A stretch of 64,000 nt of DNA, taken from Gemmobacter fulvus. GTDB lineage: Bacteria > Pseudomonadota > Alphaproteobacteria > Rhodobacterales > Rhodobacteraceae. Under the pieces are notes generated by a model, which was not told where the DNA came from, did no database searches, and saw only the letters and a program-made list of their open reading frames with translations. A program made the translations under genes and the position numbers. Positions 49,526 to 57,952 of this stretch are shown here, one piece after another; positions within the stretch are counted from its first letter, which is position 1, and each line of letters starts with the position of its first letter. The stretch spans positions 992,001 to 1,056,000 of the forward strand of contig NZ_CP076361.1 of NCBI RefSeq assembly GCF_018798885.1. Reading direction: 5' to 3'.

Positions 49526-50536
49526 ATGCCCACCGCGCCTTTGCTGACCTTCACCGACAAGGGGATCTATTGCGCGGAAGGTGATTTTTTCATCGACCCC
49601 TGGCGTCCGGTGCCGCGCGCGGTCATCACCCACGCCCATTCCGATCACGCCCGCCCCGGACATGGCCAGTATCTTTGCACCATCGGCACCGCCCCGGTGA
49701 TGCAGCACCGGCTGGGCGAGATTGCGGTGCAAACCGCCGCTTATGGCGAGGCCGTCCAGATCAATGGCATCCGGGTCAGCTTTCACCCGGCAGGCCATTT
49801 GCCGGGATCGGCGCAGGTCCGGCTGGAACGGGGCGGCGAGGTCTGGGTCGTGTCGGGTGATTACAAGGTTGAACCCGACGGGCTGGCCGAGCCGTTCGAG
49901 CCGGTCCCCTGCCATGCCTTCATCACCGAAACCACCTTTGGTCTGCCGGTGTTCCGCTGGCAGAACCAGGAGGCGGTTGCGGCGCAAATCATGGGCTGGT
50001 GGGCGCAGAACGCCCGCGAAGGCCGGGTTTCTGTGATCGGGGCTTATGCGCTTGGCAAGGCGCAGCGGCTGATGGCGGCGCTGACGCCGATCGGCCCGAT
50101 CCTGACCCACGGCGCGGTGGAGGCGACGACGCGCATCCTGCGCCAGCAAGGTTATGCCCTGCCCGAGACGCTGCATGCCACCGGCGATGTCAGTGGCAAG
50201 ACCCATCCCGGCGCGCTGGTCATAGCACCACCTTCGGCGCTTGGCAGCGCATGGGCGGCGCGGTTCGGGCCAAGGTCCGAAGCTTTTGCCTCGGGCTGGA
50301 TGGCAATCCGCGGCATCCGCCGACGCAGGGGCAATGCCACCGGCTTTGTGCTGTCGGATCATGCCGATTGGCCCGGCTTGAATACAGCGATCCGCGCCAC
50401 CGGGGCCAGCCGGGTCTTCGTCACCCATGGCTATACTTCGGCCTTCTGCACATGGCTGCTGGAACAGGGCTATGATGCGCAGATCGTGGCAACCCCGATG
50501 CCGCCCTCTGCCGACACCGAAGATGGGGCCGCATGA
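49526..50536 (+). CDS. ligase-associated DNA exonuclease (metallo-beta-lactamase fold)
   Basis: 336-residue nuclease of the beta-lactamase/beta-CASP type found next to ATP-dependent DNA ligases; predicted to trim DNA ends before sealing. It has the metal motif HAHSDHARPGH (His and Asp ligands), AGHLPGSAQV, and the beta-CASP motifs VSGDYK, ETTFG and SDHADWPGL. ATG 49526 is preceded by AGGAAAGG. It lies 43 bases before the ligase and forms an operon with it. The DEXH helicase and PdeM phosphoesterase often found in this module are absent here. Confidence 0.92.
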   Translation: MPTAPLLTFTDKGIYCAEGDFFIDPWRPVPRAVITHAHSDHARPGHGQYLCTIGTAPVMQHRLGEIAVQTAAYGEAVQINGIRVSFHPAGHLPGSAQVRLERGGEVWVVSGDYKVEPDGLAEPFEPVPCHAFITETTFGLPVFRWQNQEAVAAQIMGWWAQNAREGRVSVIGAYALGKAQRLMAALTPIGPILTHGAVEATTRILRQQGYALPETLHATGDVSGKTHPGALVIAPPSALGSAWAARFGPRSEAFASGWMAIRGIRRRRGNATGFVLSDHADWPGLNTAIRATGASRVFVTHGYTSAFCTWLLEQGYDAQIVATPMPPSADTEDGAA

Positions 50537-50579
50537 TGTGCGCTGTGTTTTGCCCGGTCCTGCTGGCGGAGGGCTTGCG

Positions 50580-52175
50580 ATGAACCGCTTTGCCGCCCTG
50601 TTCGCAGCACTGGATGGCACGACCAGAACCAGCGCCAAGATCGCCGCCCTCACCGCCTATTTTCAGGAGGCCCCCGACGCCGACCGGGTGCAGACCATCG
50701 CCCTTCTGTCAGGCCGCCGCCCCAAACGCGCGGCGACCGCCACCGAATTGCGGCTCTGGGCCGCCGAGGCGGCAGGGCTGCCGCTGTGGCTGTTCGAGGA
50801 AAGTTATCATGTGGTGGGGGATCTGGCGGAAACCATCGCGCTGGTGCTGCCGCCGCCCGCCGCGCACAGCCGGGCCAGCCTGTCTGACACCATCACCGCG
50901 CTGTCAGCCCTTGCCGGTCAGACCGCAGACACACGCCGCGCGGCGGTGCTGGCGATCTGGGACAGCCTGCCGACCGAAGAGCGTCTGCTGTTCAACAAGC
51001 TGATCACCGGCGGCTTTCGCATGGGGGTCAGCCGGGGCCTGATGACCAAGGCGCTATCGGCGGCAACCGGGGTGGACGAGGCCACGCTGGCGCATCGCCT
51101 GATGGGCGACTGGCGGCCGGAAACCACCCGCTTTGCCGATCTGGTTGCAGGCAGCGATACGCCGGGCGCGCAGCCCTATCCTTTCGCGCTGGCCTCGGGG
51201 CTTGAGGGCGATCCCGCCGATCTTGGCCCGCCCGAGGACTGGCGTGCCGAATGGAAATGGGATGGCATCCGTGGTCAGATCCTGCATCGCCCTGGCCATT
51301 TCGCCCTGTGGTCGCGCGGGGAAGAGCTGATCACCGACCGCTTTCCCGAATTTGCCCCGCTTGCCGATTTTCTGCCCGAAGGCACGGTGATGGATGGTGA
51401 AATCATCGCCATGCGCGCGGGCAAACCGCTGCCCTTTGCCGCGCTGCAAACCCGCATCGCGCGCAAGACCCTGTCGAAAGCGCATCTCACGGCCGCGCCG
51501 GCGCATCTGCTGGCCTATGATCTGCTGGAGGAGGCGGGTCAGGATCTGCGCGACCAGCCCTTTAGCCTGCGCCGCGCCCGGCTGGAGGCGCTGCTGGCAG
51601 CCCTGCCGCCCGGCCTTGCCATCAGCGCCCCGCCGCTGATCCCGATTGCCGATTGGGCGGGCCTTGCCGAGATCAGGGCCGGCGCGCGCGGCCAGATGGC
51701 CGAGGGGCTGATGCTGAAACGCGCCGCCTCGCCCTATTTCACCGGGCGCAAGCGGGGGGACTGGTGGAAATGGAAGCTCGATCCCTATAGCGTCGATGCG
51801 GTGATGATCTATGCGCAGGCAGGCCATGGCCGTCGTGCAAACCTTTATACCGATTACACATTTGCCGTGCGCGACGGCAATGCGCTTGTGCCCTTCACCA
51901 AAGCCTATTCCGGCCTGACCGATGCCGAATTTGCCGCCATCACCCAATGGGTCAACCGCAACACGCTGGAACGCTTTGGCCCGGTGCGCCGGGTGCCGCC
52001 CGATCTGGTGTTCGAGATCGGGTTTGAAGGCATCCAGGCCAGCCCGCGCCACAAATCCGGCATCGCCCTGCGCTTTCCGCGCATGTTGCGCTGGCGGCAG
52101 GACAAGACCGCTGCCGAGATCGACACGCTGGACAGCCTGACCGCGCTGCTGCGGCAAACGCAGATGGATATTTGA
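50580..52175 (+). CDS. ATP-dependent DNA ligase
   Basis: 531-residue ligase with an N-terminal DNA-binding domain (FNKLITGGFRMGVSRGL), an adenylation domain whose lysine nucleophile is Lys 226 in EWKWDGIRGQ, and downstream motifs DGEIIA, MLKRAAS and WWKWKLDP. A C-terminal OB-fold follows. It joins nicks with ATP and acts in repair rather than replication, where the NAD-dependent ligase serves. ATG 50580 is used; a longer frame overlaps the exonuclease gene. The last codon and stop come from a copy of the AT-rich repeat (52166-52188). Confidence 0.94.
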   Translation: MNRFAALFAALDGTTRTSAKIAALTAYFQEAPDADRVQTIALLSGRRPKRAATATELRLWAAEAAGLPLWLFEESYHVVGDLAETIALVLPPPAAHSRASLSDTITALSALAGQTADTRRAAVLAIWDSLPTEERLLFNKLITGGFRMGVSRGLMTKALSAATGVDEATLAHRLMGDWRPETTRFADLVAGSDTPGAQPYPFALASGLEGDPADLGPPEDWRAEWKWDGIRGQILHRPGHFALWSRGEELITDRFPEFAPLADFLPEGTVMDGEIIAMRAGKPLPFAALQTRIARKTLSKAHLTAAPAHLLAYDLLEEAGQDLRDQPFSLRRARLEALLAALPPGLAISAPPLIPIADWAGLAEIRAGARGQMAEGLMLKRAASPYFTGRKRGDWWKWKLDPYSVDAVMIYAQAGHGRRANLYTDYTFAVRDGNALVPFTKAYSGLTDAEFAAITQWVNRNTLERFGPVRRVPPDLVFEIGFEGIQASPRHKSGIALRFPRMLRWRQDKTAAEIDTLDSLTALLRQTQMDI

Positions 52176-52188
52176 ACCAAGATGAAAG
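52166..52188 (-). repeat. AT-rich repeat, copy 5, overlapping ligase stop codon
   Basis: Copy GGATATTTGAACCAAGATGAAAG in reverse orientation. The TGA stop codon of the ligase gene (52173-52175) lies inside the repeat, so the last residues Asp-Ile and the stop are supplied by it. Confidence 0.75.
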
Positions 52189-52258
52189 CAGCAAGGGTTG
52201 CGCTTGGGGGGAGCGCAGACCTAGATGTCAGGCAAAGACATGCACAAGGGTTTCCCCG

Positions 52259-54085
52259 ATGACGCTTCCGCTGCCCCGCCCGGTTTTCGATGCTCATGCC
52301 GCCTCTGGCGGTCTTGGATCCCTGCCCGATTGGGATCTGACCGACCTCTATCCGGCCCCGGACGCGCCTGAGCTGGAGCGCGACATGGCCTGGCTGGAAA
52401 CCGCCTGCGCCGATTTCGCTGCGCGCTATGAAGGCAAGCTGGCCGATCTGGATGCCGCAGCACTGCTGGTGTGTGTGCAGACCTATGAGCAGATCGACGT
52501 GATTGCCGGGCGCATCATGTCCTATGCCGGGCTGCGCTATTACCAGAACACGATGGACAGCGAGCGCGCCAAATTCATGGCCGATGCGCAGGATGCCATC
52601 ACCAGCTTCACCACGCCGCTGGTATTTTTCAGCCTGGAATTCAACCGACTGGACGAGGCGGCGCTGAGCGGCTTGCTGGCGGCCAATGCCGATCTGGCGC
52701 GCTACAAGCCGGTGTTCGACCGGATGCGCGCGATGCGCCCCTATCAATTGTCGGACGAGCTGGAAAAATTCCTGCATGATCAAAGCACGGTGGGGGCGGC
52801 AGCCTGGAACCGGCTGTTTGACGAGACCATGGCCGGGCTGACCTTCACCGTGGCGGGCGAGGACGAGCCGCTGAACCTTGAAGCAACGCTGAACCTGCTG
52901 ACCGACCCGGAGCGCAGCAAGCGCGAGGCGGCGTCGCGGGCATTGGCGGCGGTGTTTGACAAGAACATCAAGCTGTTCGCGCGGATCACCAATACGCTGG
53001 CCAAGGAAAAGGAGATCCATGACCGCTGGCGCAAGATGCCAACGCCGCAGACCGGGCGGCATCTGTCGAACCATGTGGAGCCGGAGGTGGTGGAGGCCTT
53101 GCGCAATGCCGTGGTTGCCGCCTATCCGAAGCTGAGCCATCGGTATTACCGGCTGAAGGCCAAATGGCTGGGGCTGGAGACCTTGCAGGTCTGGGACCGC
53201 AACGCGCCGCTGCCCGCCGAAAGCCCGAAGCTGGTGGATTGGGACAGCGCGCGCCGCACGGTGACTGGGGCCTATGCCGCCTTCTCGCCCAAGCTGGCCG
53301 AGCTGGCCGAGCCGTTCTTCACCAAGGGCTGGATCGACGCGGGCGTGAAGCCGGGCAAGGCGCCGGGGGCCTTTGCGCACCCGACCGTGACCACCGTGCA
53401 TCCCTATGTCATGCTCAACTACCTTGGCAAACCGCGCGATGTGATGACGCTGGCGCATGAGCTGGGCCACGGCGTGCATCAGGTTCTGGCTGCCGGGCAA
53501 GGCGAGCTGCTGTCCTCGACCCCGTTGACGCTGGCGGAAACGGCTTCGGTCTTTGGCGAGATGCTGACTTTCCGCAAGCTGCTGGACGGGGCGAAAACCC
53601 CGGCAGAGCGCAAGACCCTGCTGGCGGGCAAGGTGGAGGACATGATCAACACCGTGGTCCGCCAGATCGCCTTCTATGACTTTGAATGCAAGCTGCACGC
53701 GGCCCGCGCCGAAGGCGAGCTGACCCCGGATGACATCAACGCCCTGTGGATGAGCGTGCAGGCGCAGAGCCTTGGCGATGCGTTTGAATTCATGGACGGG
53801 TATGAAACCTTCTGGGCCTATATCCCGCACTTCATCCATTCGCCCTTCTACGTCTATGCCTATGCCTTTGGTGACGGGTTGGTGAATGCGCTTTATGCCG
53901 TTTACGCCTCGGGCCTGCCGGGTTTCGAGGAGAAGTATTTTGACATGCTGAAGGCGGGCGGGTCCAAACACCACAAGGAATTGCTGGCGCCCTTTGGCCT
54001 TGACGCCTCTGACCCCGCCTTCTGGGACAAGGGGCTGAGCATGATTGCGGGCTTCATCGACGAGCTGGAGGCAATGGAGGACTGA
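52259..54085 (+). CDS. pepF: oligoendopeptidase F (M3 family)
   Basis: 608-residue cytoplasmic zinc metallopeptidase that cleaves short peptides. The HExGH zinc motif is visible as LAHELGHGVH (about residue 400), with the downstream Glu in AETASVFGEML. The N-terminal oligopeptidase helical region (YEGKLADLDAAALLVCV) and C-terminal IPHFIHSPFYVYAYAFG with a Y-x-Y segment are typical of PepF. ATG 52259 is chosen; a frame open from 52172 lacks homology. It converges with a LysR gene across 8 bases. Confidence 0.95.
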   Translation: MTLPLPRPVFDAHAASGGLGSLPDWDLTDLYPAPDAPELERDMAWLETACADFAARYEGKLADLDAAALLVCVQTYEQIDVIAGRIMSYAGLRYYQNTMDSERAKFMADAQDAITSFTTPLVFFSLEFNRLDEAALSGLLAANADLARYKPVFDRMRAMRPYQLSDELEKFLHDQSTVGAAAWNRLFDETMAGLTFTVAGEDEPLNLEATLNLLTDPERSKREAASRALAAVFDKNIKLFARITNTLAKEKEIHDRWRKMPTPQTGRHLSNHVEPEVVEALRNAVVAAYPKLSHRYYRLKAKWLGLETLQVWDRNAPLPAESPKLVDWDSARRTVTGAYAAFSPKLAELAEPFFTKGWIDAGVKPGKAPGAFAHPTVTTVHPYVMLNYLGKPRDVMTLAHELGHGVHQVLAAGQGELLSSTPLTLAETASVFGEMLTFRKLLDGAKTPAERKTLLAGKVEDMINTVVRQIAFYDFECKLHAARAEGELTPDDINALWMSVQAQSLGDAFEFMDGYETFWAYIPHFIHSPFYVYAYAFGDGLVNALYAVYASGLPGFEEKYFDMLKAGGSKHHKELLAPFGLDASDPAFWDKGLSMIAGFIDELEAMED

Positions 54086-54093
54086 GCGCCCGA

Positions 54094-54945
54094 TCAGGAG
54101 CCATAGGCGAGGCGCAGCTCGGACAGCAGCGCCTCTGCCGCCTCGCCCTTCACCGTGGGCGCGACATACAGACAGACCGACAGCCCGCCCAGATCCGGCA
54201 GGCCACAACGTTCCACGATCTCGGCCGTGCCATCCGGGAAGCGCCCGCGCAGCCGCGCTGAAATCGCAAGATCGGCGGCGACGATCGCCTCAACCGCCTG
54301 TTCGCTTTCACCGTCGATCGCCATTTCCCAGGGCAGGCCCGCCGCATCCAGCGCCGCCTGTGCGGTGGGCCGGAAGATGCAGGTATCCTTGAAGCCCAGC
54401 CGCAGCGGCTGTCGGCACCAGGCCGTGCCTTCGGGCGCGCCGATCCAGACCAGATCCTGACGCGACAATTCCTCGCCGCCGGTGCCCGGACGCTCTTCGG
54501 TGGTCAGGATCACATCCATCTCGCCCTTGGCGAAGGCGTCTTTCAGCAACAGCGTGAAGGACGAGGCCAGATTGATCCGCAGCCGCGGATATTGCGCGGC
54601 AAGGCGTTTCAGAATGCCGGGGATCGCTGGATAAACGATGTCATGCGGCACACCGAGCCGGATTTCGCCCTCGAAGGTCGATGAGGTCAGGCGCGATAGC
54701 GCCTCGTCATTGATCGCCAGCATCCGCCGCGCAAAGCCCATCAGCTGTTCGCCCTCTGCGGTCAGCGTCAGCTTGCGCGCGGCACGCAGAAACAGCCCCT
54801 GCCCCAGACTGTCCTCCAGCCGCTTCAGCTGCATCGACACAGCGCTCTGGGTCAGGTTCAGCAGCCCCGCCGCACGGGTCACACCGCCCGCATCGGCCAC
54901 CGCCACAAAGGCCCGCAGCGCAGTCAGGTCGAGGTTTCTCGGCAT
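54094..54945 (-). CDS. LysR-family transcriptional regulator
   Basis: 283-residue regulator with the LysR helix-turn-helix at the N-terminus (LDLTALRAFVAVADAGGVTRAAGLLNLTQSAVSMQLKRLE) and a periplasmic-binding-protein-like sensor domain (IRLGVPHDIVYPAIPGIL). It is divergent from a DUF1127 gene, the most likely target together with itself. The shared gap is 119 bases. The effector is unknown. The start at 54945 is the first in-frame Met with homology. Confidence 0.9.
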   Translation of the reverse strand: MPRNLDLTALRAFVAVADAGGVTRAAGLLNLTQSAVSMQLKRLEDSLGQGLFLRAARKLTLTAEGEQLMGFARRMLAINDEALSRLTSSTFEGEIRLGVPHDIVYPAIPGILKRLAAQYPRLRINLASSFTLLLKDAFAKGEMDVILTTEERPGTGGEELSRQDLVWIGAPEGTAWCRQPLRLGFKDTCIFRPTAQAALDAAGLPWEMAIDGESEQAVEAIVAADLAISARLRGRFPDGTAEIVERCGLPDLGGLSVCLYVAPTVKGEAAEALLSELRLAYGS

Positions 54946-55064
54946 ATCAACACCTGTGATGGTTTGGCACACAATCATTCATTTCCATAATTCTGCATCA
55001 TCCGGCAATTTGCATCAAGAGATGAAATGCACACTGCGCCATCCATCACCAAAAGGAGGTTCAA

Positions 55065-55280
55065 ATGGCCCATTCCCTGCCCGTCGCCCAACCCCGCATC
55101 TCGCCGCGCCGCCGCCCCCTGATGCTGCGCCTGCTGGATCTGATGTCGCTGCGCCGCCAGCGCCGCGCCCTGACCGAGATGGAGCCGCATCTGCTTGCCG
55201 ATATCGGCCTCAGCGCCGCCGAGGCCGACGCCGAAGCGCGCCGCCCGATCTGGGATGCCCCGGCCCATTGGCGGCTGTAA
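55065..55280 (+). CDS. DUF1127 small protein
   Basis: 71-residue basic protein. The C-terminal DUF1127 motif is visible: LMSLRRQRRALTEMEPHLLADIGLSAAEADAEARRP. Small Arg-rich DUF1127 proteins in alphaproteobacteria affect RNA turnover and stress or phosphate responses, some via RNA binding. ATG 55065 follows an AAAGGAGG ribosome-binding site. It is divergent from the LysR regulator. Confidence 0.9.
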   Translation: MAHSLPVAQPRISPRRRPLMLRLLDLMSLRRQRRALTEMEPHLLADIGLSAAEADAEARRPIWDAPAHWRL

Positions 55281-55333
55281 CCGCGCCGCGTCAAAAATCC
55301 GGCGCGCATGAGTCATGTTTTACACGAGAAATC

Positions 55334-55363
55334 CTTGAAATGGCGGGCAACACTTCCGATATT
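55334..55363 (+). promoter_or_regulatory. possible RpoH-type promoter for BI-1 gene
   Basis: CTTGAAA (55334-55340), a perfect heat-shock-type -35, is followed after 15 bases by CCGATATT (55356-55363), similar to the CCCCATnT -10 of sigma-32. It lies 63 bases before the Bax-inhibitor-1 gene start. Use by RpoH is inference. Confidence 0.45.
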
Positions 55364-55425
55364 GCAAGCATAAGGCGGGGCCGGACGGCATGGCCCCGCT
55401 CATCAGACACATTCGGAGGCATCAG

Positions 55426-56148
55426 ATGGCTGAATTTGACACGATCCGCTCGGTGGGCACCGGCGCCCACGCGGCCCGGATCGACGAGGGCCTGCGCGCC
55501 CATATGAACAAGGTCTATGGCCTGATGTCGGTGGCCATGCTGATCACCGCAGGTGTGGCATGGGCCGTCGGCACCAATGAGGCGATGCTGAACGCGATCT
55601 ACGGCACGCCGCTGAAATGGGTGGTGATGTTCCTGCCGCTAGTGATGGTCTTCGCCTTCGGCGCGCTGATCAACCGCCTGTCGGCCCCGGCCGCGCAGCT
55701 GTTCTTCTATGTCTATGCTGCCGCCATGGGCCTGTCGCTGGCCTATATCTTCGCGGTGTTCACCGGCACCTCGATTGCCACCACCTTCCTCGTGACTGCC
55801 ATCTCTTTCGCGTCGCTCAGCCTCTATGGCTACACGACGAAGAAAGATCTCAGCGGCATGGGCACCTTCCTGATGATGGGCCTGATCGGCCTGTTCGTCG
55901 CGATGATCGTGAACATGTTCATCGGCTCGGACGCGCTGCAATTCGCCATCTCGGTGATCGGTGTGCTGATCTTTGCTGGTCTGACCGCCTATGACACGCA
56001 GAACATCAAGAACACCTATGTGCAACATGCCGCGATGGGCGATCAGGAATGGCTGGCGAAATCCGCGATCATGGGCGCGCTGACCCTGTATCTCGACTTC
56101 ATCAACCTGTTCATGTTCTTGCTGCAATTCATGGGCAACCGCGAATAA
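55426..56148 (+). CDS. Bax inhibitor-1 family (YccA/YbhL-like) membrane protein
   Basis: 240-residue inner-membrane protein with seven hydrophobic segments. It starts M-A-E-F-D-T-I-R-S, common in alphaproteobacteria, then HMNKVYGLMSVAMLITAGVAW, and later the TMBIM motif ISVIGVLIFAGLTAYDTQNIKN, ending in YLDFINLFMFLLQFMGNRE. The conserved Asp residues in the later segments form the pH-sensing di-aspartyl centre of the family. YccA modulates FtsH proteolysis. ATG 55426 follows TCGGAGG. A strong terminator follows. Confidence 0.92.
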   Translation: MAEFDTIRSVGTGAHAARIDEGLRAHMNKVYGLMSVAMLITAGVAWAVGTNEAMLNAIYGTPLKWVVMFLPLVMVFAFGALINRLSAPAAQLFFYVYAAAMGLSLAYIFAVFTGTSIATTFLVTAISFASLSLYGYTTKKDLSGMGTFLMMGLIGLFVAMIVNMFIGSDALQFAISVIGVLIFAGLTAYDTQNIKNTYVQHAAMGDQEWLAKSAIMGALTLYLDFINLFMFLLQFMGNRE

Positions 56149-56173
56149 GCAGGGCTGCTACACCAGATGACAC

Positions 56174-56200
56174 AGGGCCGGGGCATTCCCCGGCCCTTTT
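56174..56200 (+). terminator. terminator of BI-1 gene
   Basis: A 10-bp perfect stem AGGGCCGGGG / CCCCGGCCCT with a CATT loop is followed by TTTT, 26 bases after the stop codon. Confidence 0.9.
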
Positions 56201-56243
56201 GTTTTAAGCGGCACAGGAAGGCATCCACCCACCACCGCAAATG

Positions 56244-56271
56244 AAAAAAGCCGCGCCCAAGGGGCACGGCT
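56244..56271 (-). terminator. terminator of rpmG
   Basis: On the minus strand AGCCGTGCCC / GGGCGCGGCT (one mismatch) is followed by six T residues, 24 bases after the rpmG stop codon. Confidence 0.85.
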
Positions 56272-56294
56272 CTGTGGGTCAGGTCAGGCAGATC

Positions 56295-56462
56295 TTACTT
56301 GATCTTGCCTTCCTTGTATTCCACATGCTCCCGCTTCACGGGGTCATATTTCTTCACCACCATCTTCTCGGTCATGGTGCGGGCATTCTTCTTGGTCACA
56401 TAGAAGTGCCCGGTGCCCGCCGTCGAGTTCAGACGGATCTTGATCGTCGCCGGCTTCGCCAT
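56295..56462 (-). CDS. rpmG: 50S ribosomal protein L33
   Basis: 55-residue ribosomal protein, too short for common ORF cutoffs. It begins [15 protein letters not shown], contains [11 protein letters not shown] and [19 protein letters not shown] at the end, all L33 hallmarks. No cysteines, so it is the zinc-free (C-minus) form and does not depend on zinc supply. ATG 56462 is preceded by a GGAGAG ribosome-binding site, and a terminator follows. Confidence 0.96.
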   Translation of the reverse strand: MAKPATIKIRLNSTAGTGHFYVTKKNARTMTEKMVVKKYDPVKREHVEYKEGKIK

Positions 56463-56592
56463 AGTCGTCTCTCCTAGAGCCGGGAAAGCGGACCTTCCCG
56501 TTAAATCCTTGAAGCCTGCCTTTTAAGGATGGCGGCGGCAGAGTCAACAGCGAAACGCCCTTTCGCCGCCATGTTTTGCAGGGCGGCCCGGC

Positions 56593-57303
56593 TCAGGCCA
56601 GCGGTTTGCCCATATCGCGGTGAATCCCCGCCACTGCTGCCGGATCCAGCGCCAAGGCCTGCGCCAGACCGCGCAGATAGGCGCGTTCCGCCTCGGTATC
56701 CACCGCAATCGCCATGAGCGAGGCCGCATAGACCTGCGCCTTCACCGTGTCGCCTACCCCGGCTGCAAACCCCGCCAGATCCAGTGGTGCGTCCAGCTCC
56801 GCCTCGACAAAGGCGATCTCCGCCTCGGAGGCATCGCCCAGATGGCCCAGAATCGCCGCCCGCTCGGCGGGGTCGATGGCCCCATCCGCCTTGGCCGCCT
56901 GAATCATCGCCCGGATCATCAGACGCGCGTTTTCTTCGGCCAGCGGCCCGGCGGGCGTCGCCCCGGTCAGCGCACCCATCATGTCGCCCATGCTGCGCGC
57001 CCCGGCGGTGGCCGCCCCGGTCATCGCCGCCATCAGGCTGCCCAGACCGGCCTCTGCCGTCTCGGTCGCCCCGGCGGCCGTGGTGCCGAACTGCCCCACC
57101 ATGTTGCGCACCGCCTCCTTGCCGCCGGGCAGGCCCAGCTTCTCGGCCATGGCCCCCATCTGATCGGCCATCCCGCCGGGCGCAGAGGCCCCGCGCAGGG
57201 CCTCTTTCATCGTCTCCATGCCACCTGCCTTGCGAAACTTGTCAACGCCCCGCGCTGCGGCAAATCCCACGGCAAGCGTGGCCAGTGTCTTGATGAAACT
57301 CAT
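56593..57303 (-). CDS. DUF533/TerB-like protein
   Basis: 236-residue protein. The N-terminus has a short hydrophobic segment (MSFIKTLATLAVGFAAARGV), and a Gly/Ala/Met-rich middle lacks obvious order. The C-terminal half is a DUF533 domain of TerB-like helices: MIRAMIQAAKADGAIDPAERAAILGHL, then AIAVDTEAERAYLRGLAQAL. The acidic ADGAIDPAE motif is like metal-binding TerB. Cytoplasmic or membrane-anchored; function unknown. It is on the minus strand between rpmG and rnpB. Confidence 0.85.
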   Translation of the reverse strand: MSFIKTLATLAVGFAAARGVDKFRKAGGMETMKEALRGASAPGGMADQMGAMAEKLGLPGGKEAVRNMVGQFGTTAAGATETAEAGLGSLMAAMTGAATAGARSMGDMMGALTGATPAGPLAEENARLMIRAMIQAAKADGAIDPAERAAILGHLGDASEAEIAFVEAELDAPLDLAGFAAGVGDTVKAQVYAASLMAIAVDTEAERAYLRGLAQALALDPAAVAGIHRDMGKPLA

Positions 57304-57396
57304 GCGACTCTCCCTTTGCTCAGGCCAGCATACCCCGGTTTGCCCTTTGCGCGAGAGACTTCGCACCGGCCCCCATCCTTCGCGCCGCCCCCCTGC

Positions 57397-57419
57397 CCTT
57401 GCACTTTGTCCAAATACTC
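57397..57419 (+). repeat. AT-rich intergenic repeat, copy 6
   Basis: CCTTGCACTTTGTCCAAATACTC copy in the 232-base gap between the DUF533 gene and rnpB. The rest of this gap is GC-rich with no gene seen. Confidence 0.75.
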
Positions 57420-57535
57420 AGACCCGGCCCGCCACAGCGCGCCACCCCCTCGGCCATGGGTGCCCCGGCCGCCGCTGCGGCCCGCGCCTGAGGGGGGCTC
57501 GATGCCCCCGAAGGCGCGGCCTGCTGTGATAGATT

Positions 57536-57942
57536 GCGCGGATGGCCTGTAAGCCGGATTCTGTCCAAGGGGTTGCCCCCTCTGGATGACCATTCCTCTG
57601 CCCCCGCCGTTACCGACGGGGTCTAGCTGCCAACCCGGGCCTTCTCAGGCTGAAGTGTCCCTGTGGAGGTCTCCGCGCCAGATGGCAGCGAACCTTTCCA
57701 CGCGAGGCCCCTATTCGGCATTGCTCCGGGTGGGGCTTGCCGTGCCGTCCTTGTTGCCAAGTCCGCGGTGGGCTCTTACCCCACCGTTTCACCCTGACCA
57801 TCGTGTGACCGATGGCAGACTCTTCTCTGTGGCGCTTTCCCTGGGGTTGCCCCCGCCGGGCGTTACCCGGCACCCTTCCTTCATGGAGTCCGGACTTTCC
57901 TCGCAGGGGTCGCCCCCCACGCGGTCATCCAGCCATCCGCGC
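57536..57942 (-). ncRNA. rnpB: RNase P RNA
   Basis: The catalytic RNA of RNase P, which matures tRNA 5' ends. About 407 nt on the minus strand. The P1 helix is formed by GCGCGGATGGC at the 5' end and GCCATCCGCGC at the 3' end. The conserved GAGGAAAGTCCGGACTCC follows near the 5' end, the P8-P9 area and the CAGAATCCGGCTTACAGGCC 3' consensus are intact. It lies just upstream of the AmpD-like gene's 3' end, 10 bases away. Confidence 0.95.
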
Positions 57943-57952
57943 GAGGGGCGGC

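Noticed and set aside
57304-57535. Small gene in the gap between the DUF533 gene and rnpB
   Set aside because: Short frames there show shadow composition and no ribosome-binding site; only the AT-rich repeat is visible.
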